From positions 2,976,001 through 3,040,000 of the forward strand of contig JASJZC010000001.1 in assembly GCA_037178855.1 (NCBI GenBank): 64,000 nucleotides of DNA. The letters run 5' to 3'. The DNA is from Oscheius sp. JU75 (Eukaryota > Nematoda > Chromadorea > Rhabditida > Rhabditidae). This document shows, one piece after another, positions 44,667 to 57,400 of the stretch. The translations under genes and the position numbers were made by a program. The notes under the pieces are model-generated. The model saw nothing but the letters and a program-made list of their open reading frames with translations. It was not told where the DNA came from and did not search any database. How positions within the stretch are numbered: the stretch's first letter is position 1; each line of letters begins with the position of its first letter.

Positions 44667-45019
44667 AACTGTGTTTAGTTCATAGTGGGCGCTTCGAGGA
44701 CGTTATCTTCTTGGTTGAGAGTTCGGTAAGGGAGCTGTAGCTGGAGGTTGAACAACAGAAATCTCCGATCGACCAGTATTTGAACGAGATTGATTTGTTC
44801 CTCTGAAGTGCTTTGTGAACTTTCCTCCTAATTGTCCCAACTCAATTACTGTGTTTATACAACAAGCCGTTTACGACGGTTTTGCCGTCTTTTACTCTTG
44901 GCTTAGCATTGACGACAGGCGTTTTACTGAAAACAAACAAACTAGAAGAGAAAAACTATAATCCAAAAGAAGTCAGCAAAACATGCAAAAAACTATTCTT
45001 CCAAAAAAGCAAAAGAAGC

Positions 45020-45101
45020 TGACGAGAGTGGGATTCGAACCCACGCCCCCGAAGGGACTGGTGCCTTAAACCAGCGCCTTGGACCGCTCGGCCATCTCGC
45101 C
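45020..45101 (-). tRNA. tRNA-Leu (anticodon AAG)
   Basis: 82 nt. Acceptor GGCGAGA pairs with TCTCGTC. The A box is TGGCCGAGCGG. The anticodon arm CTGGT-TTAAGGC-ACCAG gives anticodon AAG. A long variable arm is present, as expected for leucine, and the B box is GGTTCGAATCC. A T-rich stretch follows on the minus strand as a polymerase III terminator. Confidence 0.96.
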
Positions 45102-45369
45102 CTATGGGAGTTGCTCACCGCGGGATGTACTCCCTCTCCTATTTCCCCAATACAACTATGGCAAAGGAATAATGGCTGGAAAACAACGGAAAGATGACGT
45201 TTCGACTCTGTAATAGATCCGAAAGTTCCATTTAAAAAGTTTAGCATATAGAGTTAGTTTCTCCACGTTCTCTCAAGCTTTCACCGCAGTTAGTTCATCA
45301 GTGGCGCGCCCATTTCCTCTGTCAAACTCACACTCCATTTTTCAACTTCTAAAAAACGTATTTCTATTT

Positions 45370-45440
45370 TATGATGTTCTGCAAACTTGTAGAGCAGGCT
45401 CAAAGCTACATGTTTGCAGAACATCCTGAGACTGGAAAAT
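45370..45440. repeat. Short hairpin repeat, TTCTGCAAAnTTGTAG family
   Basis: TTCTGCAAACTTGTAGAGC is followed 20 bp later by CTACATGTTTGCAGAACATC, an imperfect palindrome. A similar pair occurs at 46180-46232, and half copies at about 2928 and 10888. Confidence 0.65.
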
Positions 45441-45761
45441 GACTTCTTAAGTTTGAAAACTTGAAGTGAGATTGTTGCTATAAACAGCGAGCAACGAGGT
45501 CTGTTTTCTCGTTCATAAATGAATGGCAACTCTTTATTAGGCGAATAAACTTATTACGCAACACAATCAACAATCTGTCATCATTGGCATATCATATAGA
45601 GGGCATATTGCAACTGGATACTCTTCTGTAACAAAAGAAGGACGGTTGTTCTCTTAGGGGAAGTGTGGGGTGTGTGGGAATGGTAGGAAGATAACCGTAC
45701 GGGTGAGATAGGCGAGGTGAGAGGAAAGAAAGCACTTTGGTACTTATAGGGGAATGGTGGT

Positions 45762-48700
45762 CTAGTTCTTAGAGGACTGACGGCGACGGAGGAGGAATCG
45801 GACAACGAAGACGACCTGCACAATGGTCAGGACGGCCAGGAGACCGAATATGGCAGTGAAGGGCAGTTTTCCGACGCACATTTGACCGGCAGGAGCCACA
45901 AAGGCGACCTCGTCGGCTTCCTGTCTCACCAGGTCCAAGACGGAGGCTCGGGCCAAGGCCACGGGCTCCTGGACCATCTGGAGAGGATCGACGATCACGA
46001 TGGAGGTGGTGGCTCGAGAGAGACGAGGCACCTTGTAGCGGCCGGTCTCGACTGGAATTTGGTCAATACGGTAAAAATGGATCTAGTGGTCCTAGAACTG
46101 AAGCTCCGGTAGTGGCGCTAACAGGTGTACCATGTAAGACGTAAATTTTAGGTAGATCGCCACATTTTTCAGCTGAGACATGTTTTGAAAAGTTGTAGAA
46201 CAGATAATGGGCTACACCTTTGCAGAACATTGGAAAGCTGGGAAATGCCATCTCTCTACTACTAAAGTGCAATGGTGTCCGTTCGTCACCACGAGCAAAA
46301 AGCTGGCAAGCCATAGCATGTCAAGAATTAAGTTGACAAGTCAGCTTTTTCTTAGGGAAACATGGGAACTTAGACTAATGGAGAAGCGGCGCAGCCGCCT
46401 GTTGTCAATGCTAAGCCAAGACCAAGAGACGGCTGATCTTGACCACGAAAAACCAGGCGCAACCTAAAGAAATGGCGCGACCAAGACTTCTTCGAGAAGG
46501 ACTTTGGATTTTCAAAGTAGTTTGTCCAAAACTCACACTCGGTGATGGAGTTGTCAATATCTCTCTTCTTTCTTCCCCAAGACTGCTTCTGTCCCTCAGT
46601 CAGAGCACACTCAACCTAAAAGAGCTCTCCACATTAGTTACTATAAAATCACTACCGGAGTACAGTCTCCCTTGCAGATCTCGAGCTCGCAAGTGATCTT
46701 GATGCTGCTGCTCGAGTCGAAACGGAAAGCCTGCATTCTGGCAACCTTGACAGCACTGCTCTGGACCTCAATCGGGCCGGGAATCAGTTTCTGGGCCACG
46801 GCGGGAGTAGGACAACCGCCATCGATCAGCTGCAGCTTCTCCTCGCTCTTGGCTCCGACTCCAGGCTCAGCGTGACAGTTCTTGACAAAGAAATCCAGCT
46901 CGTCATCCATAGCCATGATCTCCCAGCGGAGCTCGAGAATATCTCCGAGCTTGGCCTGGATCAGGGGCTGTTCGCCGTCTCCGCTCAACAACTGCATGAA
47001 GACGGGGTTTCCGAGCTCAATCTTTCCGCGAGGCTGGATCAGGTTCGCTTCGGGACCACTAAAATGTATTTTGAGGCTGAAAGAAAAGCGACAACTCACG
47101 TGACAGTCATGTTGTAACCGGCCTGAACCTTTCCACCGAGCATGCTGCTGTAGTCACAAGAGACCTCGTAGAGCTGATCCATTGAGGTGACCAGACCAGG
47201 AATTCCCAAATTGTTTGTCTGGACGACGACGGTAGTCTTGTAAGTTCCGTTGAGGAGGTCAACGAGCCCACAGTCTCTGCTCTCAACCTGTCTCTTGTGT
47301 CTGAAGTCTTCGAGCTGTTCCTTAACGAGCTCAGTCTTCTCTCCCTTCTCTCCCTCCTTCTTCTCTTCCTCGAGAGTGATGGGTCTCATTCCGAAGTCCT
47401 TTGGCAGTCCGAGGACAAGAGTCGCGGATGGGCTGTTGGTGACCTCAACACGGCAAGTATCAAACTTGTTCTTGACGAAGACGACTCCGGAGAAAGCCTC
47501 GGCATTGTCGACCTGAACCTTGATGCCCTCGTAGTTGCAGATGGTCTTGATAGCGTCGGAGGGGACGTTAACTGGGGGTCCGATGGGTACGGTAGCCTCA
47601 GGCTTGCGGCTCTTGTGTCCTTGTTCCTTGAGATGCGGCTTCTTGGCCTTCTTGTTCTCGAGCAACTCGCTCTTGTGATCCTTGCCAGTTACAGTTCCAG
47701 ACACACGATGACTGGGAGGAGGTACGTTGGCGGCAGCAGAGAATCCTGTGTCTTCCTCCTTCACCACACAGAGATTCTTGTAGAAGTCGACGTGCTCGTT
47801 GGCCTCAGCATCACCGTCGATAGCATCGAAGATGTCACAACTGCCATGACGGCGGTTGTAGTTGACTCCGGCGCATCTGGAATGTTTGATGATCTCTCTA
47901 TTGAAAGAACTGAGGGAGTCAAATACCCGTCCGAGTTGGACCGCGACCTTTGCCTCATGGCGCAGTCGATTAGCGGTTAGGATAGGGCACAAATGACCTG
48001 GGCTCCATCCCAATTGGCAAACTATTTTTTGTTTCGGTGTAAACTAGGAGAAATCACGTTCTATCAGTTTTCCAACTCTAAAATTTCAATGATGCGCGCC
48101 GGATTCAAACAGCTAAGACTCCTAGAGGCAGCAGAACTTACGTAGGATTTCCAGCACAGACTTCAAGGCAGCTGTGAAGAGCGACAGTCTTATAGCTTTT
48201 GGCGGCAATTCCTCTCTGCTTGGTATGGAGGTAGCGAGAGAAGAGAGCGTCGTCCTTGTTGGCAGAGCAATCAGCTTCGACTAGAGGAAGAGCTTTAAAG
48301 GGTGCACAATTGAGGCTTTAAGCGGAGAAAAGAGATTAATTGCATGCGGTTTGGTATTAATAGTGAGATGTGAGAACCAACCTGCCAGACAGTGCATGTT
48401 GTAGAGATCGACTCCGGAACGGACGGCCGGACGAAGAGTCGTGGTCGAGTCGTCAAGGAAGAGCAGATCGCAAGATCCGGTGGCCTTGTCGTAGTTGAAA
48501 CTGCGACACTTTTCCGGCGAGAGTTCCCAGCACTTCTTCATGCATTCCTGGACTCCCTTGCCGGAGCTCTTGACCACATGGAGGTCGCTCTCGCCCTCGG
48601 GAAGAGCAGCATTGATGGTGCGGACGGCCTTGAGATGGCTACCAGCAGGGCACTTTTCAGTCTCCAGATGACATGAGATGTCAAAGTAGTCGACTTGGAA

Positions 48701-50747
48701 GTCGTCTCCTTCGGCAATGAAGAGGTCGGGCTTCGAGGCTCTGGATTCGGCATTCAGGATGCACTCCTGCTCGTTGTAGTAGTACATGACGGACTTGCAC
48801 ATGAAGTTGTCACCGGTCTCTGGGGGAGGGCTGAAAATTGAGCATTGATTTGAAGTTTAGTATCTATCTCTAGTCTCTTGGTGTCTCTCATCCTAGCTTT
48901 TCCCACAATATTGAAACCCTACGACTACAAAAACAGACCGGCTGGCGTGCCAGACATGTTCCTATTCTCTGTCACTTTTGGGATCAAGGATTAGATATTG
49001 CAGCTTTGTAATGGTACTTTAAAAAGAGCTACTTCAAAAATGTGAATACCTATTTTCTATCAAATCAACTCACTTGGTACACTGGTCGAGGCACATGGTA
49101 ACGGAGGGTACGTTCTCCATGACGAAGGCAGCAAATCCGACCAAGATCTTCTGCTGAACTCGGGTGAAGGAGGGAACATTGCGGCAGGTGTTGGGAGAGG
49201 CGAAGCACTTCTTTTCGAAGTAGGTCCATCCTTCAGTAGCGACCAGATTACCACGTCCGAGAGGGGTAGAACGCTCGTCGGAGAGAACACAGGTACGGCT
49301 GGCGTTGTTGTACATGAAGGACTTGCAGTTGAAGTCGTTGGCAGTCTGGGACAGACGCTGGGTGCACAGAGACTGGCAGGAGTCGAGGTCGACGTTGATG
49401 ATCTTGTCGAGCTCGTTCTCAAGCTGCTTGCCTTCAACAGCAATGTACTGGGTGACGTAGGGAGCGTAGCATTGGGCTGAAAAACGGTATCTTCACTGGT
49501 TACTGCGAGCCTTTCTATTTCCCCCTATACCCGCCTGCAGCAGTTTTGCCGCGTTGCGCAGTCGGTTAGCAACCCGACTACGGAACAGTCGACCCCCATA
49601 TTCAAGTTTGGGCTTTTTCGACCCCTGAACTTACAGCCAGCACAGTTGTTGTCCATGTAGATGACAGTATCGTCGAGCTCATCAGTGAAGAGATCAGGAC
49701 GGTCCAGACGATCCTCGGTGTTCAGAATGCACTCCTTGTCTGTCGGGTAGAACATGGCCGACTCGCACTCGAATCCATAGGTGTCGAAGCTGTTCAGACA
49801 GGCAGTCATGCATTCCTTGGCCGTAGTAGCCGTGACAACTTCTCTGGCGAAACCGACGAGCAGCTTCTGGGGGAAGATGTCGAATTGGAAGGGAGACGAG
49901 CAGACACGATCGCTCTAAAGATTTGCTATTGTATTGATAGGCAGATACTTACAGTGACGCAGCTCTTGGAAAGGAACTTGGCTCCGACGGACTTCGTCTC
50001 TTCGCCCTGACCGTAGACTTTGCAGTTGGCAGCAGAGAACTCGACTCCGTGGCAGTCGAGAGATGTGGCACAATGGTCAGAGCAGTCGGTTAGAGAGACA
50101 GCTGGGATGGTTCGAATCACACTGCCGTAGGTGGCATTGTGGCGGAGGAGGAAGACGGTCTGTTCACCGGCTCCACAGACACCAACTGAGGCTGAAAAAA
50201 AAAAGAGTTTGATGTCGTGAGAGAGCGAAATCACAGGTCTAATACTGCTGGATTGACTACCAGAAGACTGAACTTTCAGTACAGTTCACCTATATTCTCT
50301 TGACTCATCTTAGTAAGTTGTCTGGTTATCCCCAGATCCTCTGCCAAGTCTACTAATGAGATAAGAAGTCAATAGAGTACGGGATAACTATACTGTAACA
50401 GAACTACATGGAGTCAGTTGATGCGCAGCTCTTCCCAAATCCATCCTCAAACTTTCTACTGTACATACCGTAATCCGACTCATTCTCACTCGTATTATCT
50501 GCCCAAAAGCATGAACTGTTGTGAAATGAAGTCTCTCAAGAAAAGCTGCACCTGCTGGTTAAGCACCCTGTTCTCGTCATCCTGACCCCGTTATCAACAG
50601 TCATTTCAGTTTTCTCGCAACTGCGTACTATCTGGGTCATATATGGGTGTGGTAACCTACCCCCGAATTAGGAAAAGGAAACTCACGAAGATGTTCGACA
50701 GCGATTGCTGAGGCCAGTACTGTCAAGAGTACGACGGCCGGCTTCAT
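45762..50747 (-). CDS. noah-1: NOAH-1-like apical extracellular matrix protein (PAN + ZP domains)
   Basis: Exons 50747-50687, 50191-49953, 49914-49635, 49476-49074, 48830-48382, 48280-48142, 47876-47100, 47058-46656 and 46051-45762, about 1010 residues. A signal peptide (MKPAVVLLTVLASAIAVEHL) is followed by about five PAN/apple-type cysteine modules (for example DCSDHCATSLDCHGVEF, SCQSLCTQRL, ECMKKCWELSPEKC). A ZP domain starts near TICNYEGIKVQVDNAEAF. A dibasic RHKRQ cleavage site precedes RDCGL. A C-terminal transmembrane segment (AIFGLLAVLTIVQVVFVVRFLL) and basic tail end the protein. This is the layout of NOAH proteins, which build embryonic apical matrix under the cuticle. The join between exons 8 and 9 is out of phase by one, so a small exon or other donor in 46052-46655 is missing. 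Confidence 0.87.
46250..46385 (+). repeat. Dispersed repeat, TCTCTACTACTAAAG family, copy 3
   Basis: Best preserved copy. Blocks match 17452-17590 and end in the hairpin GGCGCAGCCGCC. It sits inside the last intron of noah-1. Confidence 0.8.
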
Positions 50748-53418
50748 TTCGGGGACAATCGGCCCAACTGCCCACCTGGAAAAATCGAGGTTGAGGATTA
50801 TTGAGAGGGAAAGTGTCAAGAGATCCGTTCGGGCGGGAGAGTCCACTTGAAAGGTTTCCTTTTCCCGGAAAGGATTTGGGAGTTCGGAGACAGGAGAACA
50901 GAATAGGGAGAAACATACAGGGCTCACGGTACAATGGCTAATTATTGGTTTTTGATGTATCAGGTTTGGACCGGACATGCGTGTACGGAAAATTCGTAAA
51001 ATGGGGTAGGGGAATGAAAGGGTTTAGAGTAGGGTCTTAGTAGGACAGTTGGAAAAGGGAATCCTTGAACAGGTGAAAGGAAGACTTTCACTGTAAGAAA
51101 ACGTTGGGTATCCTCTCGACTGTAAGTAACTTTACCTACAAAGAAGTAATAGTAGACATTGAGGCTCTAGGTTTAGTCTAATGCCTAACCCTCCAAGTTC
51201 AGACAACTGAAGGTATGTAACAATACTTCGATTAAAAGTCCTTTGTTCGAATAAGTTCTGAGTCTTGTGGGAAGGATGAATTGACGATATCAAGTGCTAC
51301 GAAGTAGACAGAACTACTGACTGACTCTGACTTGTGATGTCAGGAGATAGTTGTACTCTTGATTCTGAGCAACTGGATCAAAGTTGAACAACAGCGAAGA
51401 GTTCGAGTGTTCTGCACCTTTTCTAGTTCAAATATATGTCAGTTACTTACAATTAGAGTCAAGCACACGCTTGACCGTCTCGTGGCTGTCCCAACGAAAA
51501 TTTCGGTCGTGGGAAGAGCTTCTGAGACTAGGAGGTTCTTACGAACTGAACATGGAAGAGAGGAACTCTGACAGTATTCAAGAGTCAAGAAACAATCTAT
51601 TCCCGTAAAATGTTGTGAAAGTTATGATCGAAAGGGCGGCTATATATTCAAATGGCGTGAGATATCCATGACCCTCCGCCCCCAGACATCTCCGGTATCT
51701 TTGTCCCGACCGGCTGACTCATCCCCAGATAACCAAATCAAATCCCGCGCACGAAAAATCGCCATTCTTGCGGCTAGTTTTTGGTGGCGGACAGGTGGTT
51801 TGGCTCCGGAACAGATTGAAAAAGAGAGAAGGGATGGATGTGCGGATAAATGTAGGTGTGTGACGGGAGGAGAAAACGACTGCGTGATAAGAATCAAAGT
51901 GGGTCAAAGGAAGTCAAGGCCAAGTGTGTCTGTCCCGAGAGGCGAGAGAGATTGTCGAAATGCCGAGAGAAATAGCCGACAAGGAGAGATGTTGCAATTG
52001 TTGCACAACGCTTGTTCGGAACAAAACTTGGCGAAACTACCAAAATTTTTAGAACTTCTTGAGCAAACCAATTTCTCTTTACAGCTAGAAGGTATGGTCT
52101 TTCAGTCTAGCAATGTTCTCTAAAGTTAACAGATCTTACCTCTACCGTTTATACCATGTGTCCGACCACTGCTGTGGATTTTCAGAAGAGAAATATGTCA
52201 ATAAATGGAGAGCAGGGTGAGGAGATAGTTTGTCGATTGTTGAAAGGTATCGACGAGAGAAAAGAGATGGGTTTCAATGGTAATTCGGCTTATCACTATG
52301 CCAGCTCATAGAGAGCCACTCAACTGAAAAGTCGTAGGTTTCTCATGGACCTTAGGTCCTATGAAAATTAGTTCAGAATTGCCTCGGTATATAGCCCAAA
52401 CTACTAGATCTTGATTTTTGAATCGGTCAACACTTTATGATTACACAAAACTTTTTGGACTTTCCCAAAGGTTCGGTGATAGTTTGCTCGAACTTTGAAA
52501 ACAGAAAAACTGGGACTACACGACCTATGCAGTGACAAGGTTTTTTAGTGCAGGATAATCATCCAACTCTTATTCTAAACATCTTTCCGTGTGGTTCTAC
52601 TGGAGCTACCGTAGCTGAGCAACTTTCAGCACAGGAGTTCAAAACATTCCAACCTCCATTTCTGAAGGCTTATTAAACAAAATAGACTGATAGGGTGGTG
52701 AAAGGGAGAGTTATGAGAGTCGAGCTCGATATGGAAAGGACTGAATCAAATACCAACAAGATGGTTCCCGTAGGGTACTGTGCTGCAGTAAGGATAAAGA
52801 TAAGAGAGTCCAAAAAGGATAGGATATGTGTCTGTCCATGAATGCACAGCCTTGGGCCCGAGTAGACTCTCTGTGTCCACGAAGAGAGATCTTCCGGCGC
52901 CGATTATTGTCCGAGATAAACCAGGGCGGTGCACTCTGTCAGGGTCAGTGTTATCCGCGCAGTGGTACGGAAGAGGCTTATCAGAAGGGAGAGAGCGACT
53001 GTTAGGTTAACCGAAGGCGAATGGCGGAGAAGAATTCCAGCTAATTTGGGGCAGGCGCCCCTTCGCGTTTTTGACCCGGATCCCCACCCTACCATCCACA
53101 GCCATTTGACCGACATGAGCACGAGTCCTTTTTGCACTAGCACCAGCAAAAAGGGGATAATGGTTGACCTTACAGTAGTCCGCAATTGTTGGGGATTAGT
53201 ACTGTAGACACAGCGAGGCCGAGTAACCTTCAGTCTTTTTGGATTAGAAATAAATGTCTGGATACTGTAAGAGGGAAACAGAAACAGAGTCAACTGAGGT
53301 TGTGAAGAGTCCAAACTTTTTCTCTTTAGCCTTCAAATAAAGCGAAGAGTACTTTAGCGGAGAAGTGAAATCACAAGTCGAGAGGTTTGGAACGGGCGTT
53401 CTGGCATAGAGTTACAGC
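50748..53418. other. noah-1 upstream region; no supported gene
   Basis: 2.7 kb. A splice acceptor at about 50777 lies just before the noah-1 start and may be its trans-splice or 5' UTR site. A 151-codon plus-strand frame at 51668-52123 has a competing open frame opposite and no splice or promoter context, so I leave it out. Confidence 0.4.
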
Positions 53419-53425
53419 TATAAAA
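53419..53425 (+). promoter_or_regulatory. TATA box of the 50-aa gene
   Basis: TATAAAA, 33 bp before the ATG at 53458. Confidence 0.6.
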
Positions 53426-53457
53426 GGGATCGACTATCCGACAGAATAGTGTATTCT

Positions 53458-54028
53458 ATGAAGTGGAATACTGCTCAGTTTCCAAAGAAAAATGATGGTA
53501 AGTCCGTGTAGTAGGCCTGTGAATAAGGAACTGTTGTATCATGAAGTAGTCAGATGTTGACCATCTCTGTGGAAAAACTCAAAGGATACAGATGTCTCAT
53601 AGACTGTGGTCCATCACTGTATCCGCTGTTTTGTACTATACTGAAGCGGGAAGTTTTCTAATTTCTTTTCTAAGAAGCCGGCTCTGAAGAATTGTGACAG
53701 TATATGCTTTTCTGCCGACTGCTCCCGATCTTTCTCAAGTAGCTCGACTCACTGCAAACAAAAGTATTGTTTCTCTTTTGGACTAGCAAGTGATCTCGGT
53801 TCTTGACACGGAGATTACATATATCTTCTTCGTCTAGCAGTCTAGGTTATCCATTCCGTACTAAATTGGACGGGTATGATACAATTGCTTTGTAACAGGG
53901 CTCCTTTATTTTCAGAATCGGGCAAAGTTTCCACTTCACAGTTGTCTTCTGACATTCATCTCTATTTCAAAGACCTGATTGCTCGCTTGACTGGCTCCTC
54001 TGGAAACACTGGCCTCTTTCAGTACTGA
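53458..54028 (+). CDS. Small protein, 50 aa
   Basis: Exons 53458-53497 and 53916-54028 (intron 418 bp, GTAAGT...TTTTCAG) join to exactly 153 nt. The product starts MKWNTAQFPKKND, then has a serine-rich stretch and a short helix (DIHLYFKDLIARLTG), ending GLFQY. No signal peptide. A TATA box sits at the right distance. Unknown family; too short for firm support without transcript data. Confidence 0.5.
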
Positions 54029-54424
54029 TCTAGCTACTCCCTGTACTCATCAGATTCAAACCTTTTCCCATTATTCTCTCACAAAAGTGGATCAGTGCTA
54101 ATAGTGCGTGTTCTAGTGGTCATCTTTCTTCCAATTTTCCGCTCACACAGAATCAATGTACCGGAAAGGGCTTCCTCTCGCGCACTGTCCCACTTGTCCA
54201 GAATTCTTCACTCGGCTATCAGTGCGTCGCGTCGAAAGTAACAGTAGTCGGCTGGTAGGGCCATCCTCCCATCTAATCTCTGCTGGAGAGACACGCGGCC
54301 TTGACCGTTATAAGCATTTGTCGGATAAGAGAGCGGCGTCGTCGTAGAGATCCGTTAACTGTTAGGACAGGGAACAATTCATTGATCAACAAATAACAGA
54401 AAATCGTAACAATAACAAAATGGT

Positions 54425-57400
54425 CTAGTAGCTGAAGAGAGCGATCGAACCGTCGGCTCCGGCTGTGAGCAGCCATGGCTGAGTCGGGTGCCAGACGCAG
54501 TCCAGCATACAGAGTCCTTCGATCTGAATCCGTTTTTTTCTATTGGAAAATAAAGAAAGGTTACTGTAGAATGGCCGCGGAGTCTCTTGACGGGGTAGAT
54601 CTCATTGTCGCGGGAGAAGTCGTTGTGGATGCGGGCGTAGTAGATCATCGCTGTACCGTCGTCACTGGCTGTCGCCAGAAGAGGATATCTGAAAATGCAC
54701 TCTTTAAATGAATCAAGATATTTTGAGGAACCAGTAAGAATTTTGAAGCATTCTTCAGTTCCTGCCACAAGAAATTTCAAGGATCTGGTGAGTCTTCTGT
54801 CCAGAAACTTTGTATTATAACTGAGCGAGTACATGGCAGGTTCTCTACGCAAAACATCTTTAGAACATTGAGAGAACTTCTCTAATATCTATGCTCCCAC
54901 TATGATAGCCTAAGCCTGCTGCTTTGGGACCTTTCTCTAAATGGGAAATTGCCTATTCTTTGTCCTTCCAATTAGCTGTATGTTAGCTCTTGCCGGACAA
55001 CCACCGCCTGATTGTAATAGGAATAAATAAAGGTAGGAATTCAGAATCTGACTCAATCGAGCACTCTCGCAATCTAAGAGCATTCAAATTCCTATATAAA
55101 AACTAATTGACCAAACTATGTTTCTCGAAAGTAAGTTTTGAAAAAAAAACATGTATCTGGGCACTTCAGGCCTGGCCAACTCGATTGGCCAGGTAAAGAG
55201 CCTGGTCCCATCGAGATAGTCAAGCTCAGTGGCTCACTAATTACAATGTTTACGATTTCAATCAACATTTCGACCAAACAAACCCTTCCTGCTTGCAGAT
55301 CTTTCACACCTAAAAAAAACCCTACCTCTTGTGATAAGCCGTAGCTCTGATAGCCGAGCTGTGATGTTTGAACGTTTTCCAGGGCTTGTTGGATAGCTGT
55401 AAATCCATCCAAGAGAACTTTCTGTCGAGACTGCCGATCAGCAGATTCTCTCCGGCATTGTCGGGTACCATCGAGCTGATGTGTTTCAGTCCGGTCACAC
55501 ACTTCTTCAGCAGCTGACACTTGGCCAAATCGTAGACTCGAATATGAATCTTCGTGGCGACGAAGAGCTGCGGATGCGTGGGATGGAAGGCCACCGTCTG
55601 CACGTGTCCTTTTCTCTTCGTGAACGGACATTGGGAACGGGCTTTGCTCAGCTGATGAATGTAGACGGACTGGGCAATATCCTCTGTGGCTACTGTAGCC
55701 ACATAGTCGCCCTTGGCATGCCAAGCCACCTTGCGAACCTCATTCGGCATTCTGATGACCACACGGTCACGGCTCCGTCGCCACTCGATCTTGCTCTCAC
55801 TCTCTCCTACAGGCATCTCCTTCATCACCCTCTCCGTCTCCGACACGACCAGTTTGTCGCCGCACTGCGTATTAATGATTGCGATCTGAATTCGTGATTT
55901 ATCGATGAAAAGAGGGGAAAATACCTCTCGACCCTGGTAAGAAACGGCCAACATGCTCCATTTGGAATTGGGACAGAAGGCGACCGAGGTTACTGGTCCG
56001 TCGACTTTGAAGGTCTGGAAATGGGGGAATTCGAGGCTTTAGCAACTTCAAGTTTAGGAATGAGCATTTGCAATAGGTGGTTGCTGAAGCATGCGGATTT
56101 TCAGCAGATAATGATGGTATTTTGAGTTTGTTTCTATATCCTCAACCTAATATTTTCAGCAAAATGAGCAGGGTACAGGTCAAGAGAAACTGCGGGAACG
56201 CAGCAGTAGATATTAGTCCGATCCTTATTCGACATAAAGATACAAGATCGGACTGTACCCTTGTCACAAGCCCTCAATTCTTTTCACCACAAGGAACGCC
56301 CTTTTTGGGCTTCTCACTCAATTGAAAACCCTCGAAGTACTGTAAATAATAGAAAAAAAAGTTACTACTTCAATGGTTTTTTTGAGGTAGCAACTAATCG
56401 CTGCGACAAACGCAAAGCAAAATTTTCGATGCACTTCCAGTTCACTAATTGATATCGAATGACCAAGGTAAAGAGCGTTTCTACTATTAAGCTTCTCTCC
56501 GTTTTCAATTCAGCTGGGTTATTCTGCCAAAAGGAAATCGCAACACTGATTATGAGAGCTCGAGAGACTAGTCTTTTTCGAGCAAAAAGCAGTTAGATGA
56601 ACCATATTTGCATCAAAACTTCGAGCAAGCACATTCGACGAATTTTTAGCACAAACATCCTAGGGCATTCACATTTTGAAATCGAACAGAGGCGTAGTAG
56701 AGTAAATTAGACTCGAACGAATATAACAATGTAACATAGAATCAAAGTCGAACAAACCTTGATGCATCGACCAGAATCCATCATCCAGATCCTGACAGTT
56801 CCGTCTTCTCCACCACTGGCCAAGAGCTCGCCCTTTTCGGGTTCGACACAAATCGAACGAACTTGTCCCTGGTGTCCACGCATATAGAAAGCCAAGGTGG
56901 TCGGGAACGGTTTCAAATCATTCGGATTCGGGAGATCGGGCAGCAGCTCGGATGGGTCGCATTGTATCTTCATCTTTCGTTGTCGCGGAGCCAGATAGAG
57001 ATCGAGACAACGCTCGAAGCGCTCCGTGATAAATTTGTCGTACTGAGGAACCTGAACTTTTGATATGTTTAAAAAAAAAGGACAAAAACCTTTCTAAGAG
57101 CATCAAACTTCTGCGGCAAGAAGCTGATCTGTCGGTCTTCCGGCTCCAAAGACTCCCATTTTTTCTTCTCGTCTTCGTCCAGGAGATACTCCGCGGGTGG
57201 ATTGTAGCTCTCGGCATGAATTGGCAGAGCTACCTTCGGGGCCGGCATATGGACTCGCATTCTGGACAGTTCGGAGCGGGTCTTGTGCTCGAGAGTGTCC
57301 TCCGAGGCCCAGAGATCGTAGATCTTGTTCGTTTCTTTCGGCTGTTTGGGACCCTTGGCCCAGCCCATCTTGATCGCGTGGACCATTCGACCGACCATGC

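Noticed and set aside
51668-52123. 151-codon plus-strand frame upstream of noah-1
   Set aside because: Opposite-strand frames are equally open, composition is irregular, and no splice or promoter signals frame it.
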